This document shows, in pieces, positions 1 to 5,983 of a stretch of DNA of 8,691 nt. Position numbers and translations under genes: made by a program. This DNA comes from Pseudomonadota bacterium (lineage in GTDB: Bacteria > Pseudomonadota > Gammaproteobacteria > Pseudomonadales > UBA5518): NCBI GenBank assembly GCA_022705125.1, contig JAKJFB010000093.1, forward strand, positions 1 to 8,691. Reading direction: 5' to 3'. Positions within the stretch are counted from its first letter, which is position 1. Every line of letters starts with the position of its first letter. The notes beneath the pieces were generated by a model, which saw nothing but the letters and a program-made list of their open reading frames with translations, ran no database searches and was not told the DNA's origin.

Positions 1-1
1 C

Positions 2-79
2 GTCGGCGTGGACATCGTGTCCACCGGACCCGACCGCACCGAGACCATCATCCTGCGCGACCCGTTCGGCCGGGCCTGA
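2..79 (+). CDS. C-terminal end of a gene entering from the left; possibly a VOC/glyoxalase-fold protein
   Basis: Only the last 25 codons before a TGA stop at 77-79 are present. Codon positions favour G or C at the third base, as in the confident genes of the window, which supports real coding. The end contains ILRDPFGRA, which resembles the RDPxGN strand motif near the C-terminus of vicinal-oxygen-chelate (glyoxalase/bleomycin-resistance/dioxygenase) proteins. In many members that motif is followed by several more residues, whereas here the protein ends at once. The fragment is too short for a firm call, so the family is a guess and only the presence of a coding 3' end is well supported. A hairpin overlaps the stop codon. 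Confidence 0.45.
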   Translation, partial: VGVDIVSTGPDRTETIILRDPFGRA

Positions 80-89
80 GGCCCGGTTT
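70..89 (+). terminator. Short intrinsic-terminator-like hairpin around the stop codon of the upstream gene
   Basis: CCGGGCC at 70-76 pairs perfectly with GGCCCGG at 80-86. The loop is the TGA stop codon itself (77-79), and TTT follows at 87-89. The stem is short but all G-C. The T run is only three bases, so termination may be weak or Rho-assisted. Its position fits the end of the gene entering from the left and separates it from the promoter at 129-156. Confidence 0.45.
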
Positions 90-128
90 CCCGGAGCGCC
101 CGTTGCCCGGCTGTCAAGCCCCGGGTGC

Positions 129-156
129 TGGACGTAGTTGCATTTTCAGTTAGAAT
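129..156 (+). promoter_or_regulatory. Probable sigma-70 promoter of the RRM protein gene
   Basis: TGGACG at 129-134 (4 of 6 to TTGACA) is followed after 16 bases by TAGAAT at 151-156 (5 of 6 to TATAAT). Transcription would begin near 163, directly in front of the hairpin at 165-185, giving a leader of about 105 bases. The -10 box is good and the -35 box moderate. Confidence 0.5.
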
Positions 157-164
157 GCGCCGGG

Positions 165-239
165 CCGGACTCGTCGAGAGTCCGGTTTTCACTGGTGCTA
201 ACGCTTTCTTTCGGGCGTCGGGGTATTAGCACTTCCAGT
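165..239 (+). promoter_or_regulatory. Structured 5' leader of the RRM gene: two successive hairpins
   Basis: Hairpin A: CCGGACTC (165-172) pairs with GAGTCCGG (178-185) around a five-base loop, and TTTT follows at 186-189. Hairpin B: ACTGGTGCTAA (191-201) pairs with TTAGCA (226-231) and CCAGT (235-239), leaving a three-base bulge at 232-234 and a loop of about 24 bases. Hairpin A has the form of a small intrinsic terminator placed at the very start of the transcript. Hairpin B ends about 14 bases before the ribosome binding site. Small RRM protein genes are often under RNA-level control, for example by temperature. Attenuation or autoregulation here is inference from structure alone. Confidence 0.4.
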
Positions 240-267
240 CTGCCACGGCGCCAGGATGATGAAGCGA

Positions 268-564
268 ATGAATATCTACGTTGGAAACCTGCCCTACACC
301 GTTCGGGACAACGACTTGCTCGAGATGTTCCAGACCTACGGGAACGTGTCCTCGGCAAAGGTCGTGATGGATCGTGAAACCGATCGTTCGAAGGGCTTCG
401 GTTTCGTGGAGATGTCCTCCGACGACGAGGGCACCAATGCCATCAACAAGCTGAACGGCCACGAGATCAACGGCCGTGCGCTGCGCGTGAACGAAGCGCG
501 CCCCCGCGAAGACCGCCGTCCTGGCGGCGGCGGTGGCGGCGATCGCCGTCCGAAGCGCTGGTGA
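268..564 (+). CDS. Small glycine-rich RNA-binding protein with one RRM domain
   Basis: The 98-residue protein is one RNA recognition motif plus a short tail. RNP2 is IYVGNL at residues 3-8 and RNP1 is KGFGFVEM at 42-49, both with the aromatic residues that stack on RNA bases. The RRM runs to about residue 76 (ALRVNEARP). The tail, residues 78-98, has six consecutive glycines flanked by arginines and ends in KRW, as in bacterial Rbp proteins. These bind single-stranded RNA in the cytoplasm and are often cold- or stress-induced; the targets of this one are unknown. I chose the ATG at 268 because family members usually start MNIYVGNL and AGGA at 253-256 lies 11 bases upstream. In-frame ATGs at 256 and 259 would add 3-4 residues but sit on or against the AGG. 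The gene appears monocistronic, with its own promoter and a hairpin after the stop. Confidence 0.93.
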   Translation: MNIYVGNLPYTVRDNDLLEMFQTYGNVSSAKVVMDRETDRSKGFGFVEMSSDDEGTNAINKLNGHEINGRALRVNEARPREDRRPGGGGGGDRRPKRW

Positions 565-569
565 GATCC

Positions 570-591
570 GGCGGCGCACGGACGCGCCGCC
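570..591. terminator. GC-rich hairpin just after the RRM gene
   Basis: GGCGGCGC at 570-577 and GCGCCGCC at 584-591 form a perfect 8-bp stem with a six-base loop, five bases after the RRM stop codon. No T run follows on either strand, so this is not a classic intrinsic terminator. It may protect the mRNA 3' end or act with Rho. A smaller stem, GCCAC (609-613) with GTGGC (620-624), follows. The rest of the 565-753 gap, between this gene and the convergent LOG gene, holds only weak short inverted repeats (for example GCGGAA 700-705 with TTCCGC 717-722) and no gene. Confidence 0.35.
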
Positions 592-753
592 CCTGACCGC
601 GGCCGCGGGCCACCAGCCCGTGGCACCTTCCTGAAGGCAGCCGTTGGCGGATGGTGCCGCCGGCCCTGCTTGTTTGCCCGGACTCGTCCTGTCGCAGGGG
701 CGGAAGGGTTGCGTCATTCCGCAATTCGCTGGCCGACCCGCTCCCTGCGCGCT

Positions 754-1662
754 TCACGGCAGGGTTGCCGGGCAGCCCAGGCTGTAGAAATCCGCGATCT
801 CCCGCCAGGCCTGCTCCGCGCTCTCCACGTAGCGGAACAGCCCGAGGTCCTCGGCCGCGATATTGCCTTCCTCGACCAGCAGGTCGAAGTCGATCAGCCG
901 GCGCCAGAACTCCTCCCCGAACAGCAGCACGGGCACGCGCGTCGACTTGCCGGTCTGGATCAGCGTCAATGCCTCGAACAACTCGTCCAACGTGCCGAAG
1001 CCGCCGGGAAATGCGACCAGGGCCCGCGCGCGCATCAGGAAGTGCATCTTGCGCAGCGCGAAGTAGTGGAACTGGAAGCACAGTTCGGGCGTTATGTAGG
1101 GGTTGGGCTCCTGCTCCATCGGCAACACGATGTTCAGGCCGATGCTCTTGCCGCCGGCCTCGTGCGCGCCGCGGTTCGCCGCCTCCATGATTCCCGGTCC
1201 GCCGCCCGTCACCACCACCAGCCGGCAGCCGTCGATGTGCTCGCTGTTGCGCGTGATGAGCGCGCTGAGCTTGCGCGCCTCCTCGTAGTAGCGGCTGTTG
1301 TGCAGCCCGCGCTCGGCGCGCGCCAGCGCGGCTTTCGCCAGGGGGCTGCGCGGCCTGGCCGCGACCGCGTCGCGCGCCGCGGCGAGCTCGGCCTCGGCCC
1401 GCTCGGCCGACGCGTGGCGCGCACTGCCGAAGATGACCACCGTGGAATCGATGCCGTGCTCCTGCTGGATCAGGTCGGGCTTGAGCAACTCGAGCTGGAA
1501 GCGCACCGGGCGAAGTTCCTCGCGCAGCAGGAACTCCGTGTCGGTGAACGCGAGGCGGTAGGCATTGCCGCTGTATCGCCCCGCCTTGCGGCGCGACGTC
1601 GCGGCGTCCTCGCGCGCGCTGGGGAATATGTTTTCGCGCAGCTCCCTCTTGCTCTTCGTCAT
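754..1662 (-). CDS. LOG-family protein (Rossmann-fold, lysine-decarboxylase-like family)
   Basis: The 302-residue protein carries both LOG hallmarks: VVTGGGPGIMEAANRGA (residues 150-166), the nucleotide-binding loop, and FPGGFGTLDE (218-227), the PGGxGTxxE motif. Arg204, Lys205, Arg211 and Glu227 sit where conserved active-site residues lie in the family. LOG enzymes hydrolyse nucleoside 5'-monophosphates at the N-glycosidic bond. Plant members release cytokinins, and bacterial ones act in purine or pyrimidine nucleotide turnover. This protein exceeds the roughly 190-residue minimal LOG: about 70 extra residues precede the fold, which starts at STVVIFGSAR (73-82), and a helical insert occupies about 85-140. 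It therefore belongs to the longer bacterial subgroup with no settled substrate, and older lysine decarboxylase labels are misleading. The ATG start is supported by AGGAG on the minus strand (1669-1673) at a six-base spacing. It is divergent from the peptide transporter. Confidence 0.9.
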   Translation of the reverse strand: MTKSKRELRENIFPSAREDAATSRRKAGRYSGNAYRLAFTDTEFLLREELRPVRFQLELLKPDLIQQEHGIDSTVVIFGSARHASAERAEAELAAARDAVAARPRSPLAKAALARAERGLHNSRYYEEARKLSALITRNSEHIDGCRLVVVTGGGPGIMEAANRGAHEAGGKSIGLNIVLPMEQEPNPYITPELCFQFHYFALRKMHFLMRARALVAFPGGFGTLDELFEALTLIQTGKSTRVPVLLFGEEFWRRLIDFDLLVEEGNIAAEDLGLFRYVESAEQAWREIADFYSLGCPATLP

Positions 1663-1694
1663 GCACAGCTCCTGAATGATCGCCGGAGTCGCCG

Positions 1695-1723
1695 ATTATG
1701 GCCCAGCGCCACGCCCGATGCGG
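1695..1723 (-). promoter_or_regulatory. Possible promoter of the LOG gene
   Basis: Read on the minus strand, CATAAT (1695-1700) matches 5 of 6 bases of the -10 consensus and would start transcription about 25 bases before the LOG start codon. The sequence 17 bases upstream (CCGCAT, 1718-1723) is a poor -35 match, so the promoter is weak, needs an activator, or is misplaced. Confidence 0.25.
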
Positions 1724-1747
1724 GGCGCGCGCGCATGCCGGCATCGA

Positions 1748-1776
1748 TTGACTTGCCTCCGGGCGCAGGCTAAACA
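1748..1776 (+). promoter_or_regulatory. Probable promoter of the peptide transporter gene
   Basis: TTGACT at 1748-1753 (5 of 6) is followed after exactly 17 bases by TAAACA at 1771-1776 (3 of 6). The predicted leader is about 57 bases. A perfect 10-base palindrome, ATGCCGGCAT (1735-1744), lies directly upstream of the -35 box and could be a regulator site, though a palindrome this short in GC-rich DNA may be chance. Confidence 0.4.
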
Positions 1777-1839
1777 CACCCGGACGCACATGCCGTCGTT
1801 GCGGGTGCATCACCACGAACAGCAACGCAGGAGACGCGC

Positions 1840-3327
1840 ATGGCGGCGGGCGGCACACCGAGGCACGAGTTCATCCCCCCGCCCCCCGGCGAGATACTCG
1901 GGCACCCCAGGCCGCTGTGGATGCTGTTCGGCGCCGAGTTCTGGGAGCGCTTCTGTTACTACGGCATGCGCGCCCTGCTGGCGGTATACGTGGCCGCGAC
2001 CTTTTTCGGCCACCTGCCCGAGGGCGAGGCCAATGCGCAGGCCAGCCTCACCTATGGCGGTTACACGGCGCTGGTCTACGCCACCGGGATCCTCGGCGGT
2101 TACATCGCCGATACCTACCTCGGCTACCAGCGATCGATCATCGTCGGCGGCGCGCTGATCGCGGCGGGCATGTGCATGCTGCTGATCCCGGACCTGCAGT
2201 GGTTCCTGGTGGGGCTGGCCGTGATAGTGGCCGGCAACGGCCTGTTCAAGCCCAACATCTCCACCATGGTCGGTGCGCTCTACGCGCCGCAGGACGCCAG
2301 GCGTGATTCCGGGTTCACGATCTTCTACATGGGCATCAATGCCGGCGCCTTCGTCGCGCCGATCGTCTGCGCGTCCGTTGTCGGCGCCAGGTTCGGCTAC
2401 CAGTACGGCTTCCTGGCGGCTGGCCTCGGCATGGTGCTCGGCATCGTGCTGTTCCACTTGCTCGCGGGCATGCTCGGCCATATCGGCAAGGCGCCGTCCG
2501 GGCGCGAGGGCGCCAGGCCCGTGCTGGTCGTGTTGGGCGGCGCGCTCGCGATGGTGCCGCTGCTGTGGTTCCTGCTGAGCAAGAGCGCGGTGCTGGGCTA
2601 CGTGCTGGTCGGCCTGATGCTGTTCCTGGTGGCGTATTTCACGGCCAGCGGGATCCGCTGCGCTGACCGCGTGCAGCTGCAGCGCTACGGCGCGATGCTG
2701 CTGCTGTTCCTGGCGAATTGCCTGTTCTGGGCGCTGTTCGAGCAGGCCGGCTCGTCGCTCAATTTCTTCGCGCGCGATTTCGTCGATGCGCCGTTCCACT
2801 TCACGCTGTTCCAGTCGGCCAACCCGCTGTTCATCCTGCTGCTGGCGCCGCTGTTCGCGATGCTGTGGCCGGTGCTGGACCGCCGGGGGCGCAACCCCTC
2901 CATTCCGCGCAAGTTCGCGATCGCGCTGATCGGGGCCGGGTTGGGCTTCCTGCTGCTGGCGCTGGCGATCGAGGCCACGCCGCCGGGGGCGAAGGTGATC
3001 TGGCTGTTCCTGGCCCTGACCTACCTCATCCACACCATGGCCGAGCTCTGCCTGTCGCCGATCGGGCTGTCGATGGTCACCAAGCTGGCGGCACGGCACG
3101 AGGTCGGCATGGCGATGGGCGGGTGGTTCCTGTCGACCGCGATGGCGAATTATCTCGCCGGCCTGATCGCCGCGGTGGCTTCCGGAGGCGGCGGGCACGG
3201 CGCGGCCGGATCGCTCGCGCAATACGCCGGGACCTTCACGCAGTTGTGGTGGCTCGCACTGCTGATCGGTGGCGGCTATTTCCTGTGCGCGCCGCTGATC
3301 AATCGCCTGATGCATGGGGTGAAGTAG
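1840..3327 (+). CDS. POT/PTR-family proton-coupled oligopeptide transporter
   Basis: This 495-residue inner-membrane protein has the major-facilitator fold of the proton-dependent oligopeptide transporter family, which imports di- and tripeptides with protons. Signatures appear in order: ExxERF in helix 1 (GAEFWERFCYYG, residues 31-42, Glu33, Glu36, Arg37), which couples protons; GNGLFKPN (132-139), whose Lys137 matches the conserved helix 4 lysine; the PTR2 signature FTIFYMGINAGAF (159-171); FWALFEQ (296-302); and the acidic helix 10 position Glu402 in AELCLSPIG. Hydrophobic segments cover nearly the whole length, consistent with the usual 14 bacterial helices, and the size is typical. AGGAG at 1829-1833 with a six-base spacer supports the ATG. 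The residues needed for transport look intact. Substrate preference cannot be read from sequence. The adjacent divergent LOG gene shares its control region, but a functional link is not established. Confidence 0.94.
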   Translation: MAAGGTPRHEFIPPPPGEILGHPRPLWMLFGAEFWERFCYYGMRALLAVYVAATFFGHLPEGEANAQASLTYGGYTALVYATGILGGYIADTYLGYQRSIIVGGALIAAGMCMLLIPDLQWFLVGLAVIVAGNGLFKPNISTMVGALYAPQDARRDSGFTIFYMGINAGAFVAPIVCASVVGARFGYQYGFLAAGLGMVLGIVLFHLLAGMLGHIGKAPSGREGARPVLVVLGGALAMVPLLWFLLSKSAVLGYVLVGLMLFLVAYFTASGIRCADRVQLQRYGAMLLLFLANCLFWALFEQAGSSLNFFARDFVDAPFHFTLFQSANPLFILLLAPLFAMLWPVLDRRGRNPSIPRKFAIALIGAGLGFLLLALAIEATPPGAKVIWLFLALTYLIHTMAELCLSPIGLSMVTKLAARHEVGMAMGGWFLSTAMANYLAGLIAAVASGGGGHGAAGSLAQYAGTFTQLWWLALLIGGGYFLCAPLINRLMHGVK

Positions 3328-3345
3328 CGGGGACGACGCCGACGG

Positions 3346-3388
3346 AAAAAACATCCCGGCGCCGGGCAGCGATGCTGTCCGGCGCCGG
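3346..3388 (-). terminator. Strong intrinsic terminator of tRNA-Leu
   Basis: CCGGCGCCGGGCAGC (3356-3370) pairs with GCTGTCCGGCGCCGG (3374-3388): 15 base pairs, one of them G-U, with a three-base loop. Read on the minus strand the stem is followed after four bases by TTTTTT (plus-strand A run 3346-3351), so it ends the tRNA transcript 26 bases past the CCA end. In the plus direction no T run follows, but the hairpin still lies 28 bases after the transporter stop codon and may shield that mRNA's 3' end. The 10-base palindrome CCGGCGCCGG occurs in both arms, so each arm could also fold on itself. Confidence 0.8.
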
Positions 3389-3413
3389 AAATACACAACG
3401 TCGAGAAGAGAGA

Positions 3414-3500
3414 TGGTGCCCAGGAGAGGACTTGAACCTCCACTACCTTTCGATAACTAGCACCTGAAGCTAGCGCGTCTACCAGTTCCGCCACCTGGGC
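3414..3500 (-). tRNA. tRNA-Leu, anticodon CAG
   Basis: The minus strand gives an 87-base class II tRNA. The acceptor stem GCCCAGG (3494-3500) pairs with CCTGGGC (3418-3424), followed by discriminator A and an encoded CCA (3414-3416). The D arm contains GGTAGACGCG. The anticodon stem CTAGC/GCTAG encloses TTCAGGT, placing anticodon CAG at 3464-3466, which reads CUG, expected to be the main leucine codon in GC-rich genomes. The long variable arm TATC-GAAA-GGTA is diagnostic for leucine/serine/tyrosine types. The T arm is GGAGG-TTCAAGT-CCTCT. All stems pair well, so the gene looks functional. It has its own promoter and terminator. Confidence 0.97.
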
Positions 3501-3540
3501 CTAGGGGCTGGCGGGAAATTCTCCCGCGAACAGGGCGCGC

Positions 3541-3569
3541 ACTCTACTGAGCGGCATCCGCTGTGTCAA
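3541..3569 (-). promoter_or_regulatory. Promoter of tRNA-Leu, near consensus, with GC-rich discriminator
   Basis: On the minus strand TTGACA (3564-3569, perfect) is separated by 17 bases from TAGAGT (3541-3546, 4 of 6). The discriminator that follows is GCGCGCC, typical of stable-RNA promoters repressed by ppGpp in the stringent response. The start site would lie near 3534, leaving a leader of about 34 bases to be removed from the tRNA 5' end by RNase P. Confidence 0.75.
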
Positions 3570-3585
3570 TCCCTGTGCGTATAAT
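3557..3585 (+). promoter_or_regulatory. Promoter of rnr, perfect -10 box
   Basis: TATAAT at 3580-3585 matches the consensus perfectly. The -35 position (about 3557-3562, TCCGCT) is poor, so activity may rest on the -10 region. Transcription would begin near 3592, about 40 bases before the rnr start codon. The site faces away from, and interlocks with, the tRNA-Leu promoter: the tRNA -35 box lies inside this promoter's spacer. Confidence 0.55.
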
Positions 3586-3630
3586 GCGCGCACGTTATAT
3601 CGCGGCCATGCCGCATCCTGGAGAACACCC

Positions 3631-5973
3631 TTGGCCCCACGCAAGAAACCCGGCAGCGAGCGCGACCCGCGCCAGGCCGACGAAGCCGCACGCTACGACA
3701 ACCCGATCGCGAGCCGCGAGTTCATCCTTGCCACGCTCGACAGGGCCGGCGTACCGCTCACCCTGGACGAGCTGGCCGAACAGCTGGACCTCGAGGCCGA
3801 GGACCGGCGCGAGGCCCTGCGCCGGCGCCTGCGCGCGATGGAGCGCGACGGACAATTGATGTGCAACCGCCGCGGCGCCTACGGCGCGGTCTCGCGCATG
3901 GACCTCGTGCGCGGCAAGGTGCAGGCGAGCCGCGAGGGCTATGGCTTCCTGGTGCCGGCCGAGGGCGGCGAGGACCTGTACCTGCACGGGCGGCAGATGC
4001 GCCAGGTCTTCCACGGCGACGAGGTGCTGGCGCGCGCCAGCGGCACCGACCAGCGCGGGCGCCGCGAGGGCACCATCGTCGAGGTGCTCAAGCGCAACAC
4101 CGAGCTCATGGTCGGGCGCATCCGCCTCGCGCAGGGCGTGAACTACGTGGTGGCCGAGAACCCGCGCATCCAGCACGAGGTGCTGGTGCGCGACGCCGAC
4201 TGCGGCGATGCCCGCGAGGGGCAGTACGTCACGGTGCAGATCCTGACGCAGCCGGCGACCGATGCACCGCCGACCGGGCGCGTCGTCGAGGTGCTGGGCG
4301 ATCACATGGCGCCGGGCATGGAGATCGACGTCTCGCTGCGCATGTACGACATCCCCTGCACCTGGCCGCCGGAGGTGGCGGACGAGGCGGCGGGCTTCGC
4401 GCCGGAACCCAGGCGTGGCGACAAGGCGAAGCGTTTCGGCACGCTGCGCGCCACCCCGCTGGTGACCATCGACGGCGAGGACGCCAAGGACTTCGACGAC
4501 GCCGTCTATTGCGAGAAGCGCCGCGGCGGCGGCTGGCGGCTGTGGGTGGCGATCGCCGACGTTTCGCATTACGTGAAGACCGGCACCGCCCTCGATGCCG
4601 AGGCGCGCCGGCGCGCCACCTCGGTCTATTTCCCGGGGCGCGTGGTGCCGATGCTGCCGGAGGAGCTCTCGAACGGGTTGTGCTCGCTCAAGCCCGATGT
4701 CGACCGCCTCGCGCTGGTCTGCGAGATGGAAATCGGGCGTGACGGCGCGCTCGGCAAGCACTGGTTCTTCGAGGCCGTGATCCGCTCGGCCGCGCGGCTC
4801 ACCTACACCCGCGTGGCCGCGACGCTGGCCGGCGAGGATGCCGGCATCGCCGCGGAACTGGTGCCGCACCTCCAGACCCTGCATGCGCTCTATCGCGCCC
4901 TGCGCGCGGCGCGCGACGAGCGCGGCGCGATCGACTTCGAGACCACCGAGACACGCATCGTGTTCGGCCCCGACCGCAAGATCGAGGAAGTGGTGCCGGT
5001 GGAGCGCAACGACGCCCACAAGCTGATCGAGGAGTGCATGCTCTCGGCCAACGTCGCCACCGCGCGCTTCCTGCAGAAGCACAAGATGCCCGGGCTGTAC
5101 CGCGTGCACGAGGGGCCCGGTGGCGAGAAGCTGAAGTCGCTGCGCGAGTTCCTCGGCGAGCTCGGGCTGTCGCTGCGCGGCGGCGACAAGCCGCAGCCGG
5201 GCGACTACCAGCAGCTGATCGCCGCGGTGCAGGAGCGCCCCGATCGCCACGTGATCGAGACGGTGATGCTGCGCTCGCTCTCCCAGGCGCGCTACCAGCC
5301 CGACAACCTCGGCCATTTCGGGCTGAACTACCCGGCCTATGCGCACTTCACCTCGCCGATCCGCCGCTACCCCGACCTGCTGGTGCACCGCGCGATCCGC
5401 GCGGTGATCCGCGCGCCGGAAGAGAGCACCCAGGTGCGCCGCGTCGAGGGCACGAAACCCCTCGCGCGCCAGAAGTCCTACCCCTACGAGCTCAAGCAGG
5501 TGGTCGAGCTCGGCGAGCACTGCTCGATGGCCGAGCGGCGCGCCGACGAGGCCGTGCGCGACGTGATGAGCTGGTTGAAGTGCGAATACCTCGAGGACCG
5601 CGTCGGCGACGTGTTCGACGGCGTGGTGAGCGGCGTCACCGGCTTCGGGCTGTTCGTCGAGATCCAGGAGGTCTATGCCGACGGGCTGGTGCACGTTTCC
5701 AGCCTGCAGAACGACTATTACCACTTCGATGCCTCCGGCCACCGCCTGATCGGCGAGCGCACGCGCCGTGTCTACCGCCTCGGGGATCGCATCCGCGTGC
5801 GCATCGCGCGCGTGGACCTCGACGAGCGCAAGGTCGACCTGCTGATCGACGAGGACGGCGCGCCGGGTGGCACAGCGGGTGGAGCGCGCAAGGAGCGCAA
5901 GGCCGAGGGCAAGGGGCGCAAGCCTCGGGACCAGGAGCGCGGCGGCTCCGGGTCGCGCCGGCGCCGGCGCTGA
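3631..5973 (+). CDS. rnr: Ribonuclease R, 3'-5' exoribonuclease of the RNase II/RNB family
   Basis: RNase R degrades RNA processively from the 3' end, including structured RNA, and serves rRNA quality control, mRNA decay and trans-translation. The 780-residue protein shows the full domain order: N-terminal winged-helix region (about 25-85), two cold-shock/OB domains (about 90-150 and 160-245), RNB catalytic domain (about 268-595), S1 domain (about 655-738) and a lysine/arginine-rich tail (750-780) ending in five arginines. Metal-binding aspartates appear in DGEDAKDFDDA as Asp281, Asp287, Asp289 and Asp290, spaced as in E. coli RNase II and R. The RNB signature YAHFTSPIRRYPDLLVH lies at 570-586. 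The start is TTG: GGAG at 3620-3623 lies seven bases upstream, and the first in-frame ATG would remove most of the N-terminal domain. The basic tail and helix-turn-helix, absent from RNase II, distinguish it. It is followed ten bases later by rlmB. Confidence 0.96.
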   Translation: MAPRKKPGSERDPRQADEAARYDNPIASREFILATLDRAGVPLTLDELAEQLDLEAEDRREALRRRLRAMERDGQLMCNRRGAYGAVSRMDLVRGKVQASREGYGFLVPAEGGEDLYLHGRQMRQVFHGDEVLARASGTDQRGRREGTIVEVLKRNTELMVGRIRLAQGVNYVVAENPRIQHEVLVRDADCGDAREGQYVTVQILTQPATDAPPTGRVVEVLGDHMAPGMEIDVSLRMYDIPCTWPPEVADEAAGFAPEPRRGDKAKRFGTLRATPLVTIDGEDAKDFDDAVYCEKRRGGGWRLWVAIADVSHYVKTGTALDAEARRRATSVYFPGRVVPMLPEELSNGLCSLKPDVDRLALVCEMEIGRDGALGKHWFFEAVIRSAARLTYTRVAATLAGEDAGIAAELVPHLQTLHALYRALRAARDERGAIDFETTETRIVFGPDRKIEEVVPVERNDAHKLIEECMLSANVATARFLQKHKMPGLYRVHEGPGGEKLKSLREFLGELGLSLRGGDKPQPGDYQQLIAAVQERPDRHVIETVMLRSLSQARYQPDNLGHFGLNYPAYAHFTSPIRRYPDLLVHRAIRAVIRAPEESTQVRRVEGTKPLARQKSYPYELKQVVELGEHCSMAERRADEAVRDVMSWLKCEYLEDRVGDVFDGVVSGVTGFGLFVEIQEVYADGLVHVSSLQNDYYHFDASGHRLIGERTRRVYRLGDRIRVRIARVDLDERKVDLLIDEDGAPGGTAGGARKERKAEGKGRKPRDQERGGSGSRRRRR

Positions 5974-5983
5974 GGAGGCCCCG

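Noticed and set aside
138..377. Small plus-strand open frame overlapping the RRM gene leader and start
   Set aside because: It runs through the predicted promoter and leader hairpins in a different frame from the RRM gene and has no ribosome binding site or family similarity.
168..687. Shared 10-base word CGGACTCGTC near 167-176 and near 679-688 as a possible direct repeat or attachment site
   Set aside because: The match is only about ten bases in GC-rich DNA, the flanks differ, and nothing between the copies resembles an inserted element.
467..1858. Long minus-strand frame overlapping the LOG gene in another frame, and plus-strand frames at 651-1190 and 670-1773
   Set aside because: The LOG frame has conserved motifs and a good ribosome binding site. 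The others are arginine/alanine/proline-rich translations of the same DNA without family features.
1810..3396. Long minus-strand frame opposite the peptide transporter
   Set aside because: The product is a glutamine/arginine/histidine-rich shadow with no membrane or domain pattern, while the plus strand carries a textbook POT transporter.
3414..3500. tRNA-Leu as an integration site for a mobile element
   Set aside because: No integrase, second copy of the tRNA 3' end or composition shift is present. Both sides are ordinary core genes.
5867..5983. N-terminal extension of rlmB into rnr
   Set aside because: The added residues are the out-of-frame reading of the rnr basic tail. The GTG at 5984 has a perfect Shine-Dalgarno and gives the usual RlmB length.
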